15,668 nucleotides of DNA from NCBI GenBank assembly GCA_964428185.1, contig CAYRXH010000060.1, positions 1 through 15,668 on the forward strand, read 5' to 3'. This document shows, in pieces, positions 1 to 8,100 of this stretch. The stretch comes from CAYMAZ01 sp964428185 (GTDB lineage: Bacteria; Bacteroidota; Bacteroidia; Bacteroidales; DTU049). A model generated the notes under the pieces. It was not told the origin of the DNA. It was given only the letters and a program-made list of their open reading frames with translations, and did not search any database. Positions within the stretch are counted from its first letter, which is position 1. Every line of letters begins with the position of its first letter. The position numbers and the translations under genes are program-made.

Positions 1-279
1 AAATTTTATCTGTTTTCCGAAACACAAATCGGAAAGATATTTTTTTGATTTTTGATAAAAAGGCATGCCTTTTTCGGGAGCATCAATACCTTCCATTCTA
101 ACTCTTATTGTTTTATTATCTTGAATTAATACATCATAAGTATCGCCATCAACAATGGAGATAACTTTTCCTATAACTGTACTTCCCTTTTTTAGAGATG
201 GATTTTTACCACTTTTAGAAGTACAAGCAATTATAGAAATGAATAACAGCAGAAACCATATTATTGACAGCTTTCTCAT
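1..279 (-). CDS. Staphylococcal nuclease-like lipoprotein, 3' part outside the window
   Basis: The first 93 residues are in the window and the gene runs off the left edge. Residues 1-18 form a lipoprotein signal ending in IIAC, with Cys19 as the lipidation site, so the product should be exported and membrane-anchored. From residue 35 it matches the SNase (thermonuclease) OB-fold: an IVDGDT segment gives Asp44 and Asp46 as likely calcium ligands, and the RMEGIDAPE segment supplies Arg61, Asp66 and Glu69, matching Arg35, Asp40 and Glu43 of the S. aureus enzyme. The second catalytic Arg lies beyond the edge. Known SNases cleave DNA and RNA by a calcium-dependent mechanism. The ATG shares its A with the TAA of the protease gene before it (TAATG), so it is the last visible gene of the nine-gene unit and is probably translationally coupled. 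Family assignment is secure; its role in this operon is unknown. Confidence 0.88.
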   Translation of the reverse strand, partial: MRKLSIIWFLLLFISIIACTSKSGKNPSLKKGSTVIGKVISIVDGDTYDVLIQDNKTIRVRMEGIDAPEKGMPFYQKSKKYLSDLCFGKQIKF

Positions 280-833
280 TATTCAAATATTATCACATTG
301 TTTTTATTGTCAATTGAAATCTTACCAAATTTTTCCAATGCACTTTGTCCAAGCAACAAAGGCGCGTCATTATTATCAATTACTGTCGCTTCAATGTTTT
401 GCAAAACTCTATTCCCGATTTTAACTGTTCTTAAATTTATTCTTGTACCGGCTGAGACTTTACCTGTCGCATCCTGAAAATATTGAACATCCAAAATATC
501 TTCTTTTTGCAATGTCCCTTGTCTGTATAATACAGTTGCCTCAGCAGATGAAATACAGATGCTACTTGCACCTGTATCAAAAATAAACTTCAATTTTAAA
601 CCGTTAATCTCAATCCAGACATATTTGACACCATTGTTGTTTTCCATCTTAACAATGGTTTTGCCTTGTGAGTTACTTGTGCGGAAATCATTTGACTGAG
701 TTGATGATCTTGAATTTTTATTTGATTTATCCTTGAGACCAGATTTAGAACAACCACCACAACCATTAAATGACAATGCTATTGTTATAGTTAAAACAAA
801 TACTATGAAATATTTATAGTCTTTCATCTTCAT
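279..833 (-). CDS. Retropepsin-like aspartic protease lipoprotein
   Basis: A 184-residue protein. Residues 3-25 form a lipoprotein signal with Cys25 after FNG, followed by a Gly/Ser/Asn-rich linker to about residue 60. The rest, about 65-184, is one retropepsin-type (clan AA) half-domain: the catalytic motif DTGASS starts at Asp86, a flap-like segment lies near 117-125, and the LLLGQS segment at 159-164 is the family's second signature. Such proteins act as dimers, each subunit giving one Asp. Because it is lipidated and exported, it should act in the periplasm or at a membrane surface, not on cytoplasmic proteins. It overlaps the genes on both sides by one base (TAATG at each junction). ATG at 833 was chosen; the in-frame ATG two codons later is possible. 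The substrate is unknown. It could process one of the exported lipoproteins encoded alongside it, but that is only inference. Confidence 0.87.
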   Translation of the reverse strand: MKMKDYKYFIVFVLTITIALSFNGCGGCSKSGLKDKSNKNSRSSTQSNDFRTSNSQGKTIVKMENNNGVKYVWIEINGLKLKFIFDTGASSICISSAEATVLYRQGTLQKEDILDVQYFQDATGKVSAGTRINLRTVKIGNRVLQNIEATVIDNNDAPLLLGQSALEKFGKISIDNKNNVIIFE

Positions 834-1501
834 TATTTTGAGACCTTAGGAATGATTTGAATAGAAAACCTTTTATTATTTTCCTCGATTGCATCACGGC
901 ATAGACCATTAAAACCGCTACCGCAAAGCATAACCTCAACATTATAATCACGGAAATTAATATTATTTCTTAACCACAGTTTGTATACTGATAAAGCTCG
1001 CTGATAACTTATAAGGTAACCATAGTTTTCATCCTTATCAATGCGTTTGTCAAAAGTATTTGCCATATTACCCTCAATAACTAATAAATAAGACAGTTCC
1101 GGATTCTGGCTATTCAATTTTTTAAGAAAGCTTTTAATTTTATTACCAACAGCTATAGTTGTAGAAATATATTCTTGCTTGATTACAAATTGATTAGGTT
1201 CAAAAATTTCAATGCCCATCAAGTCTTTAGCAATAAACTTTTTACATGCAGGCAAATAATAAAAACTACTATCCATTATTAATGGCTCGAACTGCTTTTC
1301 AAGGTTTAATAATTTTTCAAGTCTCTCTGTTTCTTTAATTAAACCTTCCTGTGTTTTCTTTAATTCAGCGATTAATCTTTCGTTTTCGATGTCTTTTATC
1401 TTTAAATACCCAATAGCTAATACAAAAAGCACAAGCATGATAAAGAACAAACTTGTCATTAGGTCGGAATAACTAATCCAGAAGATGTTATTCTTTTTCA
1501 T
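833..1501 (-). CDS. MotB/ZorB-like stator subunit with OmpA-like domain
   Basis: A 222-residue protein with a short cytoplasmic N-terminus, one transmembrane helix (about 13-33), a coiled-coil linker (36-68) and an OmpA/MotB-like domain (about 95-220). The helix opens with ISYSDLMTSL; Asp13 sits where MotB and ZorB carry the proton-binding Asp. The C-terminal domain keeps the SYQRA segment and a closing NNKRFSIQI, but the usual GHTD peptidoglycan motif reads GNMA, so one expected diaminopimelate contact is missing. In this family the B subunit anchors to the cell wall and forms the ion path with the A subunit. The MotA/ZorA-like gene lies two genes upstream, with a four-helix protein between them; this gene overlaps that one by 14 nt. 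I infer a ZorB-like anchor of a two-subunit ion-driven engine. A flagellar role is unlikely, since no flagellar gene is nearby and the A subunit has a very long tail. Confidence 0.82.
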   Translation of the reverse strand: MKKNNIFWISYSDLMTSLFFIMLVLFVLAIGYLKIKDIENERLIAELKKTQEGLIKETERLEKLLNLEKQFEPLIMDSSFYYLPACKKFIAKDLMGIEIFEPNQFVIKQEYISTTIAVGNKIKSFLKKLNSQNPELSYLLVIEGNMANTFDKRIDKDENYGYLISYQRALSVYKLWLRNNINFRDYNVEVMLCGSGFNGLCRDAIEENNKRFSIQIIPKVSK

Positions 1502-1982
1502 GCTTCATTTTATTATATAATAGAACATAAACGGTAATCATTATTGCCAGTAATAAAAAGATTAACCAACCTAATATTTGAATATAAGCTGGTAACCCGG
1601 GACTTACAATAAAATAATAACCGAAAGCTAATAGAATAAACTCAATAAGAATTAGTGAAAAATTATGCTTCCTAAGTTTTAGTTTTTGATAAGAAGAATA
1701 AGCGAACAAAATTAACCAGATTGAAAATAGCAAATAAGAGTAAACGACCATATCAAATGCTATACTTGCAATATGAGCAGGAATAGCTGATTGACTCACA
1801 GTTTTTTGTAAGGTTGATAATTCATATAAGCTATACATTTCAGGTTTTTTGCTTAAATGCTGGTGTAATTCATTTCCATAAGTAATAAAAATTAAAAAAA
1901 AGAAAAGTAAGGGTAAAAGCAGTAATATGAGTATATTCCTAATAAAAAACTCTCGAATTCTAAACATTAAACTACTTTCCAT
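1488..1982 (-). CDS. Small four-helix membrane protein, function unknown
   Basis: A 164-residue protein I do not recognise. It has four clear hydrophobic segments at about 15-35, 75-96, 107-126 and 133-155, with a basic, charged C-terminus. The loop between helices 1 and 2 (about 36-74) is polar and would face the periplasm if the N-terminus (MFRIREFFIR) is cytoplasmic by the positive-inside rule. No catalytic motif or known domain signature is visible. It starts 4 nt after the MotA/ZorA-like gene and overlaps the MotB/ZorB-like gene by 14 nt, so it is made together with both channel subunits. That position suggests an accessory, assembly or gating subunit of the channel, but this rests on context alone. 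Confidence 0.8.
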   Translation of the reverse strand: MESSLMFRIREFFIRNILILLLLPLLFFFLIFITYGNELHQHLSKKPEMYSLYELSTLQKTVSQSAIPAHIASIAFDMVVYSYLLFSIWLILFAYSSYQKLKLRKHNFSLILIEFILLAFGYYFIVSPGLPAYIQILGWLIFLLLAIMITVYVLLYNKMKHEKE

Positions 1983-1986
1983 AATA

Positions 1987-3771
1987 CTAATTTTTAAACA
2001 ATTTGGTTATGGCTTCAAAGATTGAAACCGGTTTTTCTTCAATTGTGGGTTTAGATTGCTCCTTGGGTTCATTAGGTGGTTTTGGTTGATCTGTTTTCTT
2101 TCTTATTAAAGCATCTTCAATAGATGATAGTTTGCTTAATAAATTATGTTGATTAATATTCTCTTTTACTTTTAATACTGTTTCATTTAACCCTTCGACT
2201 ACCTCTATAAATTTTCTACTATTGTGATTATTAGTAAACTGCTCCCTAATGACAGGCAACTCAGTTAAATGTTTTAATTCATCAAATCTCGGAACAGCTT
2301 CCTTAAAAGATGAATTTAATTGTCCAATATGCTCTTCAGCAATTGTTTTAAGTTTATTTCCAATATCATTATATATTTCAGAAAGTTTAGTTTCATGATC
2401 TGCCGAATTTTGGTTTATTTTTTCTGTTCTTGTTTGAATTTCATTATTCAGATTATCAATTGCTTCAGCAAATTTTGAACTTGATTCTGTTATGGATTTG
2501 TACAAGTTCTCAAGTGTGCTATCCGTGTTGAGTTTTAAACGTTCAATGGCATCTCTAAAATGAGAATCTGCAACATCAACGGCATTCAGAGCTGCATTCC
2601 CTGCATTTTCGATCTTATTAAAATGACTTGATAAAAACTCTATCAGCTTCTTATTCTCTGATAGTGAGGATTCAATATGTCCTGTAATGCTGTCAATATT
2701 GGCTGTCCGGGATGCAAAATCTTGTAACTGTAGAGAAATCCGTCCCATTAACTCAAGATAGTTTGCAAACTGATTAAACGATTGAATATTTTTCTCCAGT
2801 TTATCCAGTAAGTCCAGATTTGCTTTCGAAACTCTTGTTACGCCAATGCTTTCAATCTTCTGAATTATTTCTTTCTGGGTTACAATAATCTCATTCTGTA
2901 TTTTAAGGTTCGATTCTGTTTTTAAAGTTGTATTGTAAAGGATTGTTGCCATTCCGGTTGTATCCCTTGCAAATCTGTCAATGCTTGCTTTAAGTCCCGA
3001 AATTCCGGATTCTTCAGCTTTTAAAAGCTCAGGAAGTAACATTGCCTGTAGATATGAAATTTGTTTATTCTTTTCACTAAGAACTTGTTTTTTTGCATTC
3101 TTGTAAAAAAATGAAGATAAAATAGTAGTACAGGCCAATCCTGAAAGACTACCAAACATGGCAAGTTTAACGCCATTGATTAAAGCATCAATACCCTTAG
3201 AAAAATGGTCGCCATTTATTTCAGGCATTGAGAATAAACCAAAGATTATCCCAATCATTGTTGCTGCAAGTCCCAGATATAAGGGCGTGGGTATTGAATT
3301 TGAAATTTCTTCATCTTTAATATCTACCTCTCTATCTACAATGTCCTTTATCATGCTAAAATTGACTGTTGCACCATAATTATTAAGTAAATAATTGTTT
3401 ATGTCGTCACAAATCCGCTTAATAATTCCTTTGCCTTTTGTATCTGCTATTGAAATATTTACAATTTTCTGATCTGAAAACAAGTCATCTGCATTTTCAT
3501 TATCACTTTCAAAAAAGAAAATATCTTCAAGAGTTTTTTCTTTTTTTCTCAAATTGACTTTTTCAATATAGCCATTCAGGATAACAATGCGATTGTTGAA
3601 AATCCCCTTTAATTCCTCAATACTTAGAAAGACCTTTCTTGAATGAATAAACTGATAAATAATTACACAAATAATGAGGACTACTTCAAAATAGAACCAG
3701 AAATTGTGACCTGTACTGATAACAGATGTAGCATTATTTATAGAATCTGTTGGAACCTGAAGGATAATCAT
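1987..3771 (-). CDS. MotA/ExbB/ZorA-like channel protein with long cytoplasmic tail
   Basis: A 594-residue protein with three hydrophobic segments (about 25-42, 161-182 and 196-223). Segments 2 and 3, with GLAATMIGIIFGLF and a Gly/Ser/Ala-rich third helix (MFGSLSGLACTTILSS), have the character of the MotA/TolQ/ExbB proton-channel fold. Residues 43-160 form a soluble region between helices 1 and 2. After helix 3 comes a tail of about 370 residues, strongly helical and rich in Glu, Lys, Asn and Ser, ending in a Pro/Lys-rich linker (560-582) and a short hydrophobic-basic C-terminus. A long cytoplasmic tail after the last helix is a hallmark of ZorA, where it forms an intracellular rod; MotA and ExbB lack it. 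It starts 2 nt after the bitopic-protein gene. With the MotB/ZorB-like protein it should form an ion-driven rotary or gated complex. Channel-family membership is well supported; closeness to ZorA rests on architecture. Confidence 0.82.
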   Translation of the reverse strand: MIILQVPTDSINNATSVISTGHNFWFYFEVVLIICVIIYQFIHSRKVFLSIEELKGIFNNRIVILNGYIEKVNLRKKEKTLEDIFFFESDNENADDLFSDQKIVNISIADTKGKGIIKRICDDINNYLLNNYGATVNFSMIKDIVDREVDIKDEEISNSIPTPLYLGLAATMIGIIFGLFSMPEINGDHFSKGIDALINGVKLAMFGSLSGLACTTILSSFFYKNAKKQVLSEKNKQISYLQAMLLPELLKAEESGISGLKASIDRFARDTTGMATILYNTTLKTESNLKIQNEIIVTQKEIIQKIESIGVTRVSKANLDLLDKLEKNIQSFNQFANYLELMGRISLQLQDFASRTANIDSITGHIESSLSENKKLIEFLSSHFNKIENAGNAALNAVDVADSHFRDAIERLKLNTDSTLENLYKSITESSSKFAEAIDNLNNEIQTRTEKINQNSADHETKLSEIYNDIGNKLKTIAEEHIGQLNSSFKEAVPRFDELKHLTELPVIREQFTNNHNSRKFIEVVEGLNETVLKVKENINQHNLLSKLSSIEDALIRKKTDQPKPPNEPKEQSKPTIEEKPVSIFEAITKLFKN

Positions 3772-3773
3772 AT

Positions 3774-5135
3774 TTATACAAGTTTAATTTTTACTTTATG
3801 GTTTGTGTCAATTACCCAACTGTCAGCAGTCTTGATTACTTTGCCGTTTTTAAGCACTTCAATTTTTGAAGCATTTTCAGCATTATTAATGTTATCGATA
3901 TCACAGACTGGTATTAAATAGGAGTCAATTCGATTTATAGCCCTTTTGTCCTGTGTGCTGCTTATATAGAATAAATCACCTTTATCTGAACTGATTTTGC
4001 TGACAATTTTGTAATATTTTGAACCATCATTGTTTTGTTCACCTTTTTCAATAATAAATCTCCCATCATTTTCAGGAATACTAAAATAAGATATTGATTT
4101 ATTATCATCCTCTTTTGATATATCCCTTTCAATTGATTTAGATGAATCGTCTGTATTTACTGCTAATTGTTCATTCTCAACATTATCTATGTTGGTTTTA
4201 GAGGTAGTATCATTTTCAGATTTTGGTTTCTTTTCTAATTCCTCATTTTTATTCAAAAGCTCTGTAACTCTATTTTTATAGTAATCTTTTCTTTCTTTCA
4301 ATAGACTTACCATAGAGAGAAATGAAAACAAACCCTGTTGTACACTATTCTTACAAGTTTCTTTATCATCATCAAGCAAATAGTAAATTCTTGATTTGAT
4401 AATAAAAAATGTGATTAACATTCCAATTAGAAAAGATAAGAAACCTATTAATAGAACAAATTTCCAATTTTGACCTTCAGCAACAGCTGGATTTGAGGCT
4501 CCGCCACTTACTGGAGCAATGGTCGGATTTGAAGTGCCGGATTTTGTTTCTTCCTCTTTTAGCTTAGTTTTAAGTTTATTTAAATCTTCATTATAATGCG
4601 AAATAATCCTCTTTACAGTTTCATTCCAGTTAGTCATTTTATTGGAATATCCCGGAATAACAGTGCTTTTTTCATTTCCTGCGGGCTTTAATGTTGAAAA
4701 GAAATCATTATCCAGTTTATTTTTCTCTCTTAGATTAATAAGAAGTGGTTGAAGTACATTTTTTTCAGCACCTGACCAATTATTGTTTTTCAGAAAACTG
4801 GAAACTTCGTTAAGTTTGGAGGATAATTCTTCAATTCCCATTTTCTCCAAAGGTGTGATAAACTGCTTTTCATACTCGTTTATACCGTTCTTTTCTTTAG
4901 TACAATCTTTTATCTTTTCTTTGGGTAACAAAGAGTCCGTAACGGTATTAATATAATCGTTCATGTAAGCATAAACGACTTCAATAACACCTCTTTTTGA
5001 CCAATATTCACAAGTCTTAGCACTATCAGTAAGGTCTTTCTGTGCAAATAGAAAATTGCATTTTAACAGAAAGAAGACTGAGAAAGCAAATAATGTAATA
5101 TATCTCTTAAAAGTCTCAGATTTTTGCAAGTTCAT
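3774..5135 (-). CDS. Bitopic membrane protein with signal peptide and charged cytoplasmic region
   Basis: A 453-residue protein of no family I can name. Residues 1-31 look like a signal peptide (basic start, hydrophobic core, cleavage likely near the FA/QK junction). Residues about 32-222 would be a helical extracytoplasmic domain, ending in a low-complexity Ser/Gly/Pro/Ala linker (199-220). A single strong membrane helix follows at about 225-247, then an inside region with a charged, coiled-coil-like stretch (275-345) and a small beta-rich C-terminal domain (about 347-453). This layout suits a protein that carries a signal or force across the inner membrane. Its start overlaps the end of the tubulin/Hsp70-type gene by 20 nt and the MotA/ZorA-like gene follows after 2 nt. 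Its two neighbours suggest it may link the cytoplasmic ATPase to the channel, but no motif proves this. Four cysteines (41, 78, 261, 411) lie in the mature part, two on each side of the membrane. Confidence 0.8.
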   Translation of the reverse strand: MNLQKSETFKRYITLFAFSVFFLLKCNFLFAQKDLTDSAKTCEYWSKRGVIEVVYAYMNDYINTVTDSLLPKEKIKDCTKEKNGINEYEKQFITPLEKMGIEELSSKLNEVSSFLKNNNWSGAEKNVLQPLLINLREKNKLDNDFFSTLKPAGNEKSTVIPGYSNKMTNWNETVKRIISHYNEDLNKLKTKLKEEETKSGTSNPTIAPVSGGASNPAVAEGQNWKFVLLIGFLSFLIGMLITFFIIKSRIYYLLDDDKETCKNSVQQGLFSFLSMVSLLKERKDYYKNRVTELLNKNEELEKKPKSENDTTSKTNIDNVENEQLAVNTDDSSKSIERDISKEDDNKSISYFSIPENDGRFIIEKGEQNNDGSKYYKIVSKISSDKGDLFYISSTQDKRAINRIDSYLIPVCDIDNINNAENASKIEVLKNGKVIKTADSWVIDTNHKVKIKLV

Positions 5136-8100
5136 AAGTTAGTTTATTTAAAATTCCAACTAAAGGATAAAAGAACAAGGTTTCTTCAACATGCCGCTTA
5201 TCTCTTTTATAAAAAGCTTTTAAACCTCTTTCCAGATAAGCTTCAATATCTCTTTCTCGATACTTTACGAACTCATCATAAGCTTTTTGTTCAATTAAAA
5301 ACTTAGTTTCAAATCTTACTGTTTTTGTGTATTCATCAAGAATATTATAAAAATCTTTGATTGAATTGCTGATATTTTCTTTTGCACTATTATCCTTAAA
5401 TATATCCTCATATTTTGGAGTTGACTCGACATCTTTTTCTTTATCTAAAGCCTTACCCCATATTCCACCATTAATGCCCCCTAACCAAAATCTAATATTA
5501 TTCTGAGTAACGCTTTCCTTAATACCACTTTCTAACGCGCCTTTACAGGTTAGTTCTTTCGGATTTGGTGCAACTTTAAGAATAATATCTCTATCAATCT
5601 TTTTCTGGTAAACACGCTCGAAAATATACTTAAACAATGAAGATAAATTAACAAGATTATCAGATGATGATGAATCTAGTATAATTGCAGATTTAGCTGC
5701 TGTTCCGCTTAAAAGTACAAATAATGGAATGTCCACTATTCCGGATTTTTTTAGTAGGTTGGCAGAGTAATATGCAAGAGCACCATAAAATACAAGAATT
5801 GACAATTTTAGTTTTGTATCCTTTTCAATTAATCTGCTATAACTAAAATTCTTGGTTTTATCGCTTTCAAGGCTAAACAAGAAATTATTGAAGTCGGCTG
5901 AATCTTTTCTTGATAAAATATCTTTCAGAATTCCTTCATATTCCTTTCCTGCAACCGATGAAGCTTCTGCCAGGAATTTTTTTACCCAACCGTTATAATC
6001 TGAATTTCCTCTTTCACCCTGTGTTGAGTAGCCATCACCAAAGATGGCGTTTCCGGCAAACTTAAACGAAGAGATAAGAATTGCACCTGAATTTTTTTCA
6101 TCAAATACTGCTATATCTGATGAGCCTCCACCTATATCTATTGATAAACTTAATCCGGCAACTTGTGGTTTATAGTATAAATAGGGAGCAACACTTTCTG
6201 GTATTTGAATAAGGTTATTGGTATTATCTAATTTAAACACATTTTTATATGCTAATTTCCATAGTTTGATAAAAATCCCTAATTCACCATCTGAATTTTC
6301 AGCTCCTTCCATGCTAACTGGATAGAACCATACGATTTTCGTATTTTTAGGGTTGGCTCCTAGAGATAATGCTTTGAAATAGACAATTGTCAGCAAATAT
6401 TCAATATATGCATTAACTTTTAATTCGGCTTTATCATCACTATAATTGCTCCATTTTAGCTGTGTGTCAGGTTTTAAATAATGCTTTGGTACAGTACGTT
6501 TTTCATATAACAGAAAATTATTGACATGTTGAAATAATCGGTATGGGTCATTTTTTGAGAAGCTGTAATCTTTATTGAAAACAATAGCTGTACGTAATGG
6601 AAATTTAATAATTGATTCTGGAGTAGATATTACGTAAGGCATCATTTCATTTTCAAAAGTTTCTTCATTTGCAAACACCTCTGGATCAATATTTCTGTCT
6701 TTTCTGTTCATTAGGGATTGCCATAAAGGTAAAGTTCCAGCATTATCAAGTGGGACAGAAGTATTCTCCCCAGTAGAATATTCAATGTGTGTGTTGGTAG
6801 TTCCAAAATCTATAGCAAAAGTTACTTCATCATTTTCAGCGCATGGAGTTAGTATAGGAATGATAATATTTTTCACAGACCCAATTCCAAAACACACTGA
6901 ATCAAATGGCGAATTGAATTTATAGTATATACTTTTTACATCATCAATACCAGGATTTCTAACCACAGATGAGGCACTTACTGGTAATTCTTGTCCGTTG
7001 TTTAGGCAACTTAATGAGATGTTAACTGATTTGTCGGGGCGGTCATCAATTATACCAATAGTATAATCAATGTCACAATTCAACGATTTTAAAAAGGGCA
7101 AAATGGCTAAATGAACTTTTAATCTAACTATATCATTTTGATGATATAATTTCCTATACTGTAGTGTTCCATTTTGAACAGGAACATCTAAAAGGGCCTC
7201 AACACCACCACCAGCTCTTTCTTCTATTTTACAATATTGCTCAATATTTTCAATTCCATATTGTCTGATGAATGCTTGTGTTACGGGCAATAAATGCTTT
7301 TTAGCACCACACGTTTTAAACTTTGAAGAATCAATGGAATAAGGAAGTTCAATTATCTTATCCTCCAGAAAGCTTTTTTCTGTTCCTAATCTAAGTCCTA
7401 ATATTTCACAATAGTCTTGCACATCAAAGGAAATATGACACTGTTGATATTTTGTAATGCTTTCTTTTTTTAAGTTTGCAACCACAGTACGCATACTGTC
7501 CTCAAGCAGATAATCTCTTATATTATCTAAGTATTTTGATACCTCCGGAAAATGAATTGAGAAATTATTGCTCTGCTTAGCAAATGCATACATATATTCA
7601 ATAAAAGAAACTTCCCGTTTATGCAGGGGAGAATACATGTCGTCCAATAAGATGTCTTGACCGCATCTAATTTCTAATCCATTTATTGCATTCTTTGCAT
7701 CAGGGGCAGCAAAGAAAAGTGTTGCAGGAGAAGAACCTCCGATGACTTGTTTCGTGTTTTTGTTTATAACGAAATACAACCTTTTAACATGTTCAAAATT
7801 ATAAAGAATCAAATTACCTTGATCTGCTTGTGCTACGCTGTCTTGTTCCCAATAAATACTTAAAGTTTCGGCAAATATTTTATGTCTATTATTTAAACTG
7901 TTTTCAATTAAATCTTTAAATCTGTCCTTGGGTTTCCATGCAATAATCTCAATTTTGTCATTTATCATTGGATACTTATAAAACATTTGTGCCACATCTA
8001 AGGCATCTGAGATAAGTTTATTTTGAGCAGTCTTTCCCTCGATAATCTCACGGATTTTAATTTTATCTTCCCTTGAAATGGCAACTCCTTGAGGATATGC

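Noticed and set aside
833..3771. A canonical Zorya defence system
   Set aside because: The A and B subunits resemble ZorA and ZorB, but no ZorC, ZorD helicase or ZorE nuclease is visible, the A and B genes are separated by another gene, and the other partners differ. I keep only the engine-level similarity.
833..3771. Flagellar or gliding motor stator genes
   Set aside because: No flagellar or Gld/Spr-type gene is present in the window, and the long tail after the last helix of the A subunit is not a MotA feature.
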